In this document: positions 15,059-23,202 of the stretch, in pieces | Layout: every line of letters starts with the position of its first letter | Position numbering within the stretch: position 1 is the first letter of the stretch | NCBI GenBank assembly: GCA_027296055.1 | Contig: JAPUJT010000072.1 | Span: 1 to 35,739 of the forward strand | DNA length: 35,739 bases | Direction: 5' to 3' | Source: Planctomycetota bacterium | GTDB taxonomy: Bacteria; Planctomycetota; JAPUJT01 | The notes under the pieces: model-generated | What the model was told of the DNA's origin: nothing | The model's input: only the letters and a program-made list of their open reading frames with translations | The model's database searches: none | Made by a program: the position numbers and the translations under genes

Positions 15059-15926
15059 AGTAAACGTCCAGCTCACGCAGAAGCTGGAGCGGAGCCACGA
15101 GGTCCATGATGGGACCACCGTGGGTCGAGATAGCAACTGCTCCATCCAGGTCCTCTCGCCGGCCGTCTCCCGCTTTCATGCCCGCTTTTCGGTGGAGGGG
15201 AATCTGTTCCACATTCACGACCTGCGCAGCGAGAACGGGACATCCGTCAACGGGGTTCGCATTTCAGCGTGTCGGCTGGACGAAGGGGACATGATCCGGG
15301 TCGGCCCTGTCGAGATGACCTTCCAGATCAAGGAACGCATCGTGAAGGAGGCGAACATCTTTCGTCTGATCGATGCCGATCCGAACCAGAAGAAGATGCG
15401 GTCGCTGACGCTGCTCAGCGACTTCGGCCTCGTGTTCCCCACGGAGGATGACATCATAGAATCGGCCTGCCGCACCTGCGAGATGGCCGTGCGGAGCTAC
15501 GGATTCGACAGCGAGTCCGAGGAGAAGTTCGTCACGGCGATACGGGAGGCGATCAACAATGCTCAGAGGCACGGGAATCGCCTGGTGAAGAACAAGGATA
15601 TCCGCGTGCTGATCTTCCAGGATGACGAAAAGGTCACGTTCAGCGTCATGGACGAGGGAGATGGGTTCGACTTTCTCGCTGAGCTTCACCGGAGTCAGGA
15701 AGGCTCGGCCGTCGAGGTTGCCCGGCAGCGATACCTGGGGGGGGGCACGGGGGGACTCGGGATCCGCCTGATGCTGAAGTGCGTCGATCGCCTGCGCTAC
15801 GGGGGAACGGGAAGCCGTATCCACCTGACGAAGTTCAAGCGCAAGAAGGACATCATCGCAAGCGACGACGACATCCTGACGGAAGAGGAAGAGGCCTTCA
15901 TGCGAGCCATCTTGGGACGAACCTAA
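15039..15926 (+). CDS. FHA domain fused to RsbW-type ATPase
   Basis: 295 residues. About residues 5-105 form an FHA phosphothreonine-binding domain: VGRDSNCSIQV, SPAVSRFHARF (Ser and His of the pocket) and LRSENGTSVNGVRI. About 125-275 form an RsbW-type GHKL ATPase: N box REAINNAQRHGN, G1 VMDEGDGFDF and G2 GTGGLGIRLMLKCVDRLRY. The two ATPase domains of this operon share the G2 pattern G-G-L-G-I-x-L-M-x-K-C. An acidic tail follows. The fusion suggests that the ATPase is recruited to a Thr-phosphorylated partner, linking Ser/Thr kinase signalling to partner switching; that is inference. It is translated from an ATG inside the end of the preceding gene. The stop TAA is followed by the inverted-repeat element. 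Confidence 0.88.
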   Translation: MGTLPAKVNVQLTQKLERSHEVHDGTTVGRDSNCSIQVLSPAVSRFHARFSVEGNLFHIHDLRSENGTSVNGVRISACRLDEGDMIRVGPVEMTFQIKERIVKEANIFRLIDADPNQKKMRSLTLLSDFGLVFPTEDDIIESACRTCEMAVRSYGFDSESEEKFVTAIREAINNAQRHGNRLVKNKDIRVLIFQDDEKVTFSVMDEGDGFDFLAELHRSQEGSAVEVARQRYLGGGTGGLGIRLMLKCVDRLRYGGTGSRIHLTKFKRKKDIIASDDDILTEEEEAFMRAILGRT

Positions 15927-15989
15927 GCGTTATCTAACTCCCCCCACACTCCATCTTCACGCCTAATCGCTTCCGCCCTGGATTGGTTT

Positions 15990-16090
15990 CGGGGACATAC
16001 ACCCAAGAAGCCGTACTCGCCTACGCGCCCGGGATCGAAGCCACGGAGCCATTCGCATGCCCAGTCGATGCCCAGGGCTGTGTGTCCCCG
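15990..16090. repeat. 101-bp inverted-repeat element (REP- or MITE-like)
   Basis: The left end CGGGGACATACACCC (15990-16004) is a near-perfect inverted copy of the right end GGGCTGTGTGTCCCCG (16075-16090); they differ by one substitution and one inserted base. The element fills the gap between convergent genes. GGGGACA-type ends are seen on palindromic repeats in many environmental genomes; that is recalled knowledge. A related half site, GGGGACAGTCGCC, occurs at 516-528. It may form a bidirectional transcription stop. No protein is encoded inside. Confidence 0.6.
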
Positions 16091-16110
16091 ATCCGGTTGA
16101 ATGTGCCCAT

Positions 16111-18489
16111 CTATCGCCGGCCACCGGCCTCGACATACAGCATCGAAGCGATACGACGAATCGCATCATCATCGAGGCGGTCGATCTGCGAGAGGATGGA
16201 TCGCGAGCGATCGATCGACGGATACCTCTCTCCATCTTCTGTCACTTCCTCGATCAATCTCCCGAGAATACGATGGGACGTCCGCACGTAGATCCCGCTT
16301 CCTGTCGGTTCCTCTCCATACAGTAGCAGCAAGTAGTCGGGCCGATTCGACTCGGCGCGGAGCCACTCGATGCTCGTGAGCAAGGCCAATTTCGGATCCG
16401 CACTCCGCGAGATGGCGAACGTCTCCGCCACGGCTTGATAGCGGGAGGCTATTGCATCCGTCCGGAAGAGATTGGAGAACAATATTCCGAGATGGCGAAG
16501 GGGGTGCCTGCCGCCAGGGATCAGGCCGGCGAAGTCGACCACGTGACCCAACTCGTGCTGCGCAACGTTCTCCGCCTCCGCCGCGATGAGGGCCTGGACG
16601 GAGCCCGCCCTCTCCAGGGCCCCGGCAAGCAGCCGACGGCGGAGCCCCGGGGGATACCGGAGAGACCGCCAGGGTTCCTCCTTCCCGTCGGCGGCAGCGA
16701 TGGCCTCCTCGGGCGGGAAAAGAGTGGAGCGGATCGTCTCGAGATCGACGGTGAAGCCCTTCCTCGACCATGATGCGCTCCCCGCCACCCAGAGGCTTCC
16801 CTTCGCCGGATGGCGGATCGCCGTTCGATCGATGGTGATCCGTTGCCAACGATACTCGACCCCGTAGATCCGCTCCTCCTCATCCGTCCAGCCGACCAAC
16901 TCCGACAACCGGAGCTCGATCTTCCCTCCAGCCTCTCGGAGATCCAGGTAGTGATTGAATTGAAGGAAGTAGTCCAGCAGCGAGGAACGGGGACGGACCA
17001 GGGGATTCATCTCCTTCCCAAAAAACATATAGGACTCGATCAGCCCGTCCGTCGGAGGCAAATCCCCGGTCGCCTCCCCGACGATCATCGCCAGCCGCTC
17101 GACCAGGTCACCGATGCGGCGAGGAGCTTCGCCCTCATCGGCGAGGTACTCCCGGATCGACTGCATCGTGGCTCGATATCCGAGCGCGTCCCTGAGCCCC
17201 CTCTCCGCAGCCGGACCGGCACCCAGTCGAAGGGCGCGACGGTACTCCGAGACCGCTTCTCGAATCCATCCCGCCCGCGCGTAGCTCCTTGCCAGGGCGG
17301 CGGCGATCCCGGCGTCCCGGGGGGATCGCTCCGCCTCCCCGCTCCACCGCTCCAGATCGAGAAACCTCTTCGAGAGCCGGTTCTCGGGTGCTGACTCGAT
17401 CCCGGGGGGGATACCCTTCCTCCAGATCTCGTAGGCCTCCATCGGCCGGCCCCTCTCCACGAACAGGCGCCGGGCCTCGCGAAGGAGACCGCCGCTGGCT
17501 CGACCGTCTTGCAGTGCGACCCGCATCGTTCGGAGGGCTGCTTCCGGATCTCCTTGACGATCCAGGACGAGCGCCTGCAGCCCTCGAATTCGCGCCGACC
17601 GCGGGTATCGCCGGAGGGCTCGATCAAGGAGGTGGGATGCTTCCTGGAGGCGGTGCCCTCTCAGGTGGGCCTGGATGGCCCCGTTGTAGGCCAGGTACAG
17701 GAGAGAATCGCCCGGCTCCCCTCCCCTTCGCTCCGCCTCGCCGAAGGCGATGAGGGAAGGCACGTAGGATCGAGATCGCAGCAGGGCGATGCCGAGGGCG
17801 CGGAACGCCTCGGGCCGATCCTCGCCCGGATGGATGCGGCGGCCAACCCGGAGGGCCTCTATCAGATTCCCTTCGAGGAGATGGGCGTAGATGAGAGGAG
17901 CGGAGGGCGGAGGAAGGAGATCCTCATCGGAGACGATCCGTCTCGCCAGGCTCCTCGCCTCATCGAACCTACCCGCGCGAAGGGCGCTCACCAGATGGAT
18001 TGGCAATTCCGCCCTACTCTCGGGGACACCCTCGGCCTCATGCAACCATTCCTCCGCCCCTGATGGGTCTCCCATCTCGAGGCTCGCCTCGGCGAGAGCG
18101 AGACGCGCCCACGGGTCCTCCCTCGCCTCGGCCAGATGCCTCTTCAGCATCTCCAGCTTCTTCGTTCGCGGTCCGCCCAGTCTTTCCAGGAGAATCGACA
18201 TGGCCCGATTCCCGTGGGCGCTCCGAGCCCGGAGAAAGTACTCGTCGATCGCCTCGTTCCGCCGGCCGCTCGCCAGGAGCAAGTCCTGGTAGAGCCAATG
18301 GACCTCGATATCGAACGGGACCCAGGCGACGGCAGCCCGGGCCTGCTCGATAGCGTCCAGCTCCTCCCCCATTGAAAGGAGTCGAGTCGCGTCGGACATC
18401 ATCTTCCGGGACGTTGTGTATGGGCTGACACAGGCGGGGGCGAGGAGAAGGAGGGCGATCCGGCAGGCGCTTCGTGACAGGGCCATCAT
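16111..18489 (-). CDS. TPR lipoprotein with an HELGH metalloprotease-like motif
   Basis: 792 residues. A lipoprotein signal (ACRIALLLLAPAC, Cys at about 20) is followed by about 400 residues of TPR-like helical repeats (LALAEASLEMGDPSGAEEWL, AALARSYARAGWIREAVSEY). The C-terminal third contains ENVAQHELGHVVDFAG, an HExxH zinc motif. About 60 residues later comes QAVAETFAISR, whose Glu could be the third ligand, as in gluzincin peptidases. This suggests an outer-membrane-anchored protease with a protein-interaction arm; activity is inferred. Its ATG overlaps the surE stop codon (ATGA), so it is the last gene of the pilT-pyr operon. It ends 20 bases from the inverted-repeat element. Confidence 0.78.
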   Translation of the reverse strand: MMALSRSACRIALLLLAPACVSPYTTSRKMMSDATRLLSMGEELDAIEQARAAVAWVPFDIEVHWLYQDLLLASGRRNEAIDEYFLRARSAHGNRAMSILLERLGGPRTKKLEMLKRHLAEAREDPWARLALAEASLEMGDPSGAEEWLHEAEGVPESRAELPIHLVSALRAGRFDEARSLARRIVSDEDLLPPPSAPLIYAHLLEGNLIEALRVGRRIHPGEDRPEAFRALGIALLRSRSYVPSLIAFGEAERRGGEPGDSLLYLAYNGAIQAHLRGHRLQEASHLLDRALRRYPRSARIRGLQALVLDRQGDPEAALRTMRVALQDGRASGGLLREARRLFVERGRPMEAYEIWRKGIPPGIESAPENRLSKRFLDLERWSGEAERSPRDAGIAAALARSYARAGWIREAVSEYRRALRLGAGPAAERGLRDALGYRATMQSIREYLADEGEAPRRIGDLVERLAMIVGEATGDLPPTDGLIESYMFFGKEMNPLVRPRSSLLDYFLQFNHYLDLREAGGKIELRLSELVGWTDEEERIYGVEYRWQRITIDRTAIRHPAKGSLWVAGSASWSRKGFTVDLETIRSTLFPPEEAIAAADGKEEPWRSLRYPPGLRRRLLAGALERAGSVQALIAAEAENVAQHELGHVVDFAGLIPGGRHPLRHLGILFSNLFRTDAIASRYQAVAETFAISRSADPKLALLTSIEWLRAESNRPDYLLLLYGEEPTGSGIYVRTSHRILGRLIEEVTEDGERYPSIDRSRSILSQIDRLDDDAIRRIASMLYVEAGGRR

Positions 18490-19238
18490 GCCCGCTTGAC
18501 GGCCTTTCCGTCCTCGAGGATCTCGCGGAGAAGATTCAGAGATGGATAGTGGGTGAGGTCGAAGTGCATCGGGGTAACCGAGACATATCCCGCTCGCACC
18601 GCAGGATAGTCGAATTCGAGTTCATCGGACGCCGACGGGTGCTCTCCCCGGACGCTGTAGGTCGCCCTGCCCAGCTCGTCAATCTCCTTGTGGTACACCT
18701 CGCGGAATCCACCGAAGCTCTGTCGTGTGATCCGGATCCCCATCGTCGGATTCTTCGGGACGTTGACGTTCAGCATGATCCCGGCGGGTCGAGCCAAGGA
18801 ATCCATCTGCCGGGCCAGGAGGACGGCGAACCCGGCAGCTCGCGCAAATTCTTCGGCTTCGACCGAGAGCGCGAGTCCCGGGATCCCTCGGATCGCCGCC
18901 TCCCTCGCCGCCGCAACCGTGCCGGAATAGAAAGCGTCGATTCCGTAGTTCAGACCGCGATTGATCCCGGAGATCACCAGATCGGGCTTGGCCTTCATCA
19001 GGTCGAAGATAGCGACCTTGACGCAATCGGCGGGAGTCCCGTGAACGGCGTATCCGGTGGCCGCATCCATCTGCCAGGGATACACGTGCAGGTCATGCAT
19101 CGAGATCCCGTGGCCCACCCCGCTGCGCTCTCGAGTGGGGGCCACGATCGTGACCTCCGCGACCGGATGGATCGCCTCCCAGAGGGCCATGAGCCCGGGA
19201 GAACCGATGCCGTCGTCATTGGTGAGCAGGACCTTCAT
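18486..19238 (-). CDS. surE: 5'-nucleotidase SurE
   Basis: 250 residues from the ATG at 19238, which opens the conserved MKVLLTNDDGIGSPG; the longer frame upstream encodes nothing conserved. The metal-dependent phosphatase acts on nucleoside 5'- and 3'-monophosphates and short polyphosphate. Metal and active-site residues are present: NDDG near the N-terminus, APTRERSGVG, and the Asn in SGINRGLNYG; HGTPADCVK is also typical. It lies 19 bases after pyrC and overlaps the following lipoprotein gene by four bases. The link of a nucleotidase with pyrimidine synthesis genes is sensible. SurE is usually cytoplasmic. Confidence 0.95.
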   Translation of the reverse strand: MKVLLTNDDGIGSPGLMALWEAIHPVAEVTIVAPTRERSGVGHGISMHDLHVYPWQMDAATGYAVHGTPADCVKVAIFDLMKAKPDLVISGINRGLNYGIDAFYSGTVAAAREAAIRGIPGLALSVEAEEFARAAGFAVLLARQMDSLARPAGIMLNVNVPKNPTMGIRITRQSFGGFREVYHKEIDELGRATYSVRGEHPSASDELEFDYPAVRAGYVSVTPMHFDLTHYPSLNLLREILEDGKAVKRA

Positions 19239-19257
19239 GTTTGGTCGTCGTCCGATC

Positions 19258-20532
19258 TCACTCGAGCGAAAAGACCACCTCCCCCCCGACGATCGTCCAT
19301 GCAGCGCGGCCCTTGACCTCCCATCCATCGAAGGGGCAGTTGCGGCTCTTCGAGCGGAATCGGCTCTTCTCGATCTTCCAGGCGCTGTCCAGATCGATCA
19401 CCGTCACGTCGGCCGGCCCTCCCACGCGAAGCGACCCACCTGGAATGCCCAGGATCTCGGCCGGAGTCGTCGAGAGGAGCCGAACAAGCTGGGATAGGGT
19501 CAGTATCCCCTTTCCAATGAGCTCGGTGACGGCCAGCGGGAGAACCGTTTCCATCCCGATCACGCCGTCCGGAGCGAAGGCGAACTCCACTTCCTTCCGT
19601 TCCCGGGCGTGCGGGGCGTGATCGGAGGCGATCACCCCTATCGTGCCGTCGCGCAGGCCCTCGATGAGGGCCTTCCGATCCTTCTCCGTGCGCAGAGGGG
19701 GCCGCATCCGGAAATTCGGATCGTACGACCGGACATGCTCCTCGGTCAGGACGATATGGTGCGGGCTTACCTCCCCCGTGACGGCAAGACCTCGCTCCCT
19801 GCCCCGGCGCAGGATCTCGACCGAGCCGGCAGAGCTGAGGTGAGCCACGTGCAGACGCGATCCCGTGATCTCGGCCAGAGTCATATCTCGATGAACGATA
19901 ATCTCTTCCGACTCCCGAGACCTTCCGGGCAACCCGAGCATCATCGAGACGACACCGCGGTTCATCACTCCGGTCCCGGCGAGGTCCGGATCCTCACAGT
20001 GTGCGATGACCGGCTTGTCGAACATGCGGGCGTACAATAGCCCGCGGCGCATCACCTCGGGGTTCCGTACCGTCTCGCCATCGTCGGAGAAGGCCACCGC
20101 ACCGGCTCGCGCCAGCCCTGCCATCTCCGAGAGCTCCTCGCCCTTTCTCTCCTTGGTGATGGAGCCTATCGGATAGACCCGGGCCTTCCCCGCTCTCTGG
20201 GCCTGGAGGAATACGAACTCGGCCGATGCCTCGTTGTCGATCGCCGGCTCGGTGTTGGGCATGCAAGCGACGCTGGTGAATCCGCCGGCGACGGCCGCCG
20301 CCGACCCCGATGCGATCGTCTCCTCCTCCGCGTTGCCCGGCTCCCGGAGGTGCACGTGCATGTCGATCAGTCCTGGCGTGACGGCCAGACCGCCGCAGTC
20401 GATCACCTCATCCGCTCCCGAGAGATTGGGACCCACCTGCGCGATCTTCCCGTCCTCGATCAGGACATCGGCTGTCTCGTCGAGCTCCTGGCTCGGGTCC
20501 ACCACCCTCCCGCCTCTCAGCAGTCTCCTCAT
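19258..20532 (-). CDS. pyrC: Dihydroorotase
   Basis: 424 residues from the ATG at 20532, one base after the pyrB stop; a longer in-frame start lies inside pyrB and is unlikely. The enzyme closes carbamoyl-aspartate to dihydroorotate, the third step of UMP synthesis. Zinc-site motifs of the long (type I) class are visible: DMHVHLREPG, HCED, SPHHIVLTEEHV and SDHAPH, the last with the catalytic Asp. The C-terminus shows the amidohydrolase signature GGSLRVGGPADVTVIDLD. Type I dihydroorotases often associate with aspartate carbamoyltransferase, encoded next door. Translation is probably coupled to pyrB. Confidence 0.96.
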   Translation of the reverse strand: MRRLLRGGRVVDPSQELDETADVLIEDGKIAQVGPNLSGADEVIDCGGLAVTPGLIDMHVHLREPGNAEEETIASGSAAAVAGGFTSVACMPNTEPAIDNEASAEFVFLQAQRAGKARVYPIGSITKERKGEELSEMAGLARAGAVAFSDDGETVRNPEVMRRGLLYARMFDKPVIAHCEDPDLAGTGVMNRGVVSMMLGLPGRSRESEEIIVHRDMTLAEITGSRLHVAHLSSAGSVEILRRGRERGLAVTGEVSPHHIVLTEEHVRSYDPNFRMRPPLRTEKDRKALIEGLRDGTIGVIASDHAPHARERKEVEFAFAPDGVIGMETVLPLAVTELIGKGILTLSQLVRLLSTTPAEILGIPGGSLRVGGPADVTVIDLDSAWKIEKSRFRSKSRNCPFDGWEVKGRAAWTIVGGEVVFSLE

Positions 20533-20533
20533 A

Positions 20534-21481
20534 TCACTCGTTTCCCTTGCCCGAGACGAGGAACAGGACCGCCATCCGGATCGCAAGGCCGTTGGAGACC
20601 TGCTCGAGGACGACGGAGCGATCCCCGTCGACGACCTCCGGAGTTATCTCGACGCCCCGGTTCACCGGCCCCGGGTGCATGATCAGGACATCGGGCTTCG
20701 CCTGCTTCATCCGGCCCGAGTTCATGCCGAAAAGCCTGGCGTACTCTCGTGTGGAGGGAAAGTACCCCACGAGATGGCGTTCCTTCTGCACCCGAAGGAG
20801 ATTTACCACATCGCACTGAGGCAAGACCGCGTCGAGGTCGTAAGAGACCTCGACTCCGAGCTCGGTGATCGACGACGGGATCAGGGTGGAGGGGCCCACC
20901 ACCACCACGCTCGCCCCGAGCTTCTTGAGGCCCCAGATGTTCGAGCGCGCCACGCGACTGTGGGCGACGTCCCCGACGATCGCGACCTTCAGGCCATCGA
21001 TTTTCCCCTTGTGCTGCAAGATGGTGAAGATGTCCAGCAGACCCTGCGTGGGGTGCTCGTGCGCCCCATCACCGGCGTTGATGACACTGGCTTCGATCGT
21101 CTGGGCGAGCCGCACCGCAGCGCCGGCCGCCGAGTGGCGTACGACCACGATGTCGACCCCCATCGCCTCGATGTTCCGGGCGGTGTCGCTCAAGGTCTCG
21201 CCCTTTACCGCGCTGGAGGCCTCGATGGCGAAGTCGAGGACATCGGCAGAGAGCCGAGTCGCCGCGAGTGCGAAAGACGTTTTCGTCCGGGTCGACGGCT
21301 CGTAGAAGAGGTTGACCACAACCTTTCCCCTCAGCGCCGGGACCTTCTTGATGCTACGGGTGGAGACTTCCTTGAAGGACTCGGCCGTTCGAAAGACCAC
21401 CTCGAGCTCATCCCTCGACAGCTCCTCGAGCCCGAGGAGGTGCTTTCGCCCCCAGACCAATCTCTCTTCCTGCTCCTCCAT
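20534..21481 (-). CDS. pyrB: Aspartate carbamoyltransferase, catalytic chain
   Basis: 315 residues from the ATG at 21481; AAGGTAAGG, at the end of pyrR, serves as the ribosome binding site. The enzyme joins carbamoyl phosphate and aspartate. The carbamoyl-phosphate motif FYEPSTRTKTSF, the HPTQGLLDIFT loop, GDVAHSRVARS and the aspartate-binding MHPGPVNRGVEI are all present. No pyrI regulatory chain follows, as in the PyrR-regulated operons of many bacteria. It lies seven bases after pyrR. Confidence 0.97.
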   Translation of the reverse strand: MEEQEERLVWGRKHLLGLEELSRDELEVVFRTAESFKEVSTRSIKKVPALRGKVVVNLFYEPSTRTKTSFALAATRLSADVLDFAIEASSAVKGETLSDTARNIEAMGVDIVVVRHSAAGAAVRLAQTIEASVINAGDGAHEHPTQGLLDIFTILQHKGKIDGLKVAIVGDVAHSRVARSNIWGLKKLGASVVVVGPSTLIPSSITELGVEVSYDLDAVLPQCDVVNLLRVQKERHLVGYFPSTREYARLFGMNSGRMKQAKPDVLIMHPGPVNRGVEITPEVVDGDRSVVLEQVSNGLAIRMAVLFLVSGKGNE

Positions 21482-21488
21482 CCGTTCC

Positions 21489-22037
21489 TTACCTTCGCAG
21501 GAGGAGGACCTGGTCCTCCTCATCGATTCCTCGGAGTCGGACCTCCACCATCTCACGCGCCTCCGTCTCCACCCGTCCGCCGACGTGATCCGCCTGGATC
21601 GGTAGCTCCCTGTGCCCGCGATCGATCAGGACGGCCAGCTCGATCCGCCGCGGCCTGCCGAAATCGGACAGCGCATCGAGCGCGGCTCGGACCGTCCTCC
21701 CGGTATAGAGCACGTCATCGACGAGCAGGGTCCGCATGCCGCTTATGTTGAACTCGATATCGGTCCCGCGAACGAGCGGCTGAGGAGATATCAGGCTGAG
21801 ATCGTCCCGGTACAGGGTGATGTCCAGAACTCCCAGAGGGAGATCGTTCCCGGTGCGACTCTTTATGCCCTCCCGTATCCGCTCGGCCAGTGGAACTCCC
21901 CGGCGACGGACCCCCACGAGGGCCGTATTCTCCAGGGACGATTCTCGCTCGAGAATACTGTCGACCAAGACGGCGATCAGGCGATCCACTCCCTGGGCGT
22001 CGTGCACCACCTTCGGCTGGCCTTGTGGCTCAGTCAT
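21489..22037 (-). CDS. pyrR: PyrR bifunctional regulator / uracil phosphoribosyltransferase
   Basis: 182 residues from the ATG at 22037, which overlaps the mnmE-like stop by eight bases; the longer frame upstream reads antisense-like sequence. The PRPP-binding motif TLLVDDVLYTGRT is intact, and VGVRRRGVPLAERI and IDRGHRELPIQADHVG are typical of PyrR. In Firmicutes, PyrR binds pyr mRNA in response to UMP and causes attenuation; it also makes UMP from uracil and PRPP. Here pyrR lies inside a longer operon with no leader of its own, and I see no clear PyrR-binding hairpin or terminator before pyrB. The regulatory mode is therefore open. Confidence 0.95.
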   Translation of the reverse strand: MTEPQGQPKVVHDAQGVDRLIAVLVDSILERESSLENTALVGVRRRGVPLAERIREGIKSRTGNDLPLGVLDITLYRDDLSLISPQPLVRGTDIEFNISGMRTLLVDDVLYTGRTVRAALDALSDFGRPRRIELAVLIDRGHRELPIQADHVGGRVETEAREMVEVRLRGIDEEDQVLLLRR

Positions 22038-23202
22038 CGAGATCTCCATTGTCCCCCGCGGACTGACATTGTCGCACCTCGAGACGAGCCAGATCCAGCT
22101 TCCCCGCGGAGATGGCTCCTCGAGCGCTCTGCAACAGAGCCCGCTGCCTCTCGGTGAAGACGACGGGCCCGCGCGGAGCCGGCACTCCATCCGGGACGAG
22201 ACGCTGCCGGATCGCTTCCCGGAGCCGATCGATTCCATGCCCGGTCAACGCCGAGATCGGGATCGCCTCCTGCCCGTGGAGGTCGGAGACCTGGGACGGA
22301 AGATCCGATTTCGTGAGGGCAAGCAGCTGCCTCTCCGGATCCAGCCGGCGAATCCGCTCGGCGTCCTCGGGCGGCCGACTCCCGTCGATACAGAAGATCG
22401 CCCGCCGGGCCTCATCCCACCCGGCCTCGGTCCTCTCGATCGCAATCGATTCGGCAGCCGTCTCACCCTCCCGCAGGCCCGGGGTGTCGACCAGGGTGAC
22501 CGGGATGCCTCCGATCGCCGTCCGCTCCCGGACATGATCACGTGTGGTGCCGGGGCCCTCGTGGACGATCGTGCGGTCCCATCCGATGAGGGTGTTGAAG
22601 AGCGTGGATTTCCCCGCGTTCGGCGGACCCATGATCCAGAGCTCGACCGGCGCCGTGAGGGCGATGCCGTACGACGCCGTCCTCAGCAGCAAGTCGATCG
22701 CCTCGAGGGCGGGCCACCGGTCCAGGTCCAGGATTTCCTCCAGCCGGGTGGAGAGGGCTCCCCCCGCCTGTGCTGCGAGCATTCGCGCCCCCGCGTCTGT
22801 TTCCGCCTCGATCAGGAGCGAGAGGGCCTCCTTACGGATTGGATCCCCGCCGCTTCGCCGGTGAATGCCCTCTTCGGGACTCACCCGGATGAAGCCGTCC
22901 TCCTTCGTGAGATCCAGGATGCGATCGGCGACTGCCGTTCCGCCATGGCACTGGATCTCCGCCGCGCCGTCCTCCCACTCCCGCACCAGGACCTCGTCGA
23001 TGGACTCGCTCCCGCGGGTGATCCACCCGGACCTCATTCGATCCGGAGACGGGTCCTTCCGACCGCGGGACCGGAAGTGGGATTGCAGCCATTTACCCGT
23101 AGGGTCGGCTATGAGAATCACCGCCACCCCGCCGCGTCCGGGGGGCGTGAGCAGCGTAGCCTCACGACGCTTCCCGTCACTCATGTCACCCATGTCACCC
23201 AT
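22030..23202 (-). CDS. mnmE: Short MnmE/TrmE-like GTPase lacking the C-terminal Cys motif
   Basis: 390 residues from the ATG at 23202, chosen for GGAGG five bases upstream; two further ATGs follow in a 9-base tandem repeat. MnmE works with MnmG to modify the wobble uridine of some tRNAs. A shortened N-terminal TrmE-like domain (LLTPPGRGGVAVI, EIQCHGGTAVADRIL) leads into a helical domain split by a GTPase: G1 GPPNAGKST, G2 GTTRDH, G3 VDTPG, G4 LTKSD. Typical MnmE is about 450 residues and ends in C-[IL]-G-K; here the end is RQCQSAGDNGDLDD, so the motif is absent. The protein may be a divergent MnmE or a paralogue with altered role. Its start overlaps coaX by eight bases. Confidence 0.78.
   Translation of the reverse strand: MGDMGDMSDGKRREATLLTPPGRGGVAVILIADPTGKWLQSHFRSRGRKDPSPDRMRSGWITRGSESIDEVLVREWEDGAAEIQCHGGTAVADRILDLTKEDGFIRVSPEEGIHRRSGGDPIRKEALSLLIEAETDAGARMLAAQAGGALSTRLEEILDLDRWPALEAIDLLLRTASYGIALTAPVELWIMGPPNAGKSTLFNTLIGWDRTIVHEGPGTTRDHVRERTAIGGIPVTLVDTPGLREGETAAESIAIERTEAGWDEARRAIFCIDGSRPPEDAERIRRLDPERQLLALTKSDLPSQVSDLHGQEAIPISALTGHGIDRLREAIRQRLVPDGVPAPRGPVVFTERQRALLQSARGAISAGKLDLARLEVRQCQSAGDNGDLDD

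Noticed and set aside
21482..22060. PyrR attenuator (binding hairpin plus terminator) near pyrR and pyrB
   Set aside because: The gaps are only a few bases long or overlap genes. I could not find the family's conserved loop sequence or a T-tailed hairpin.
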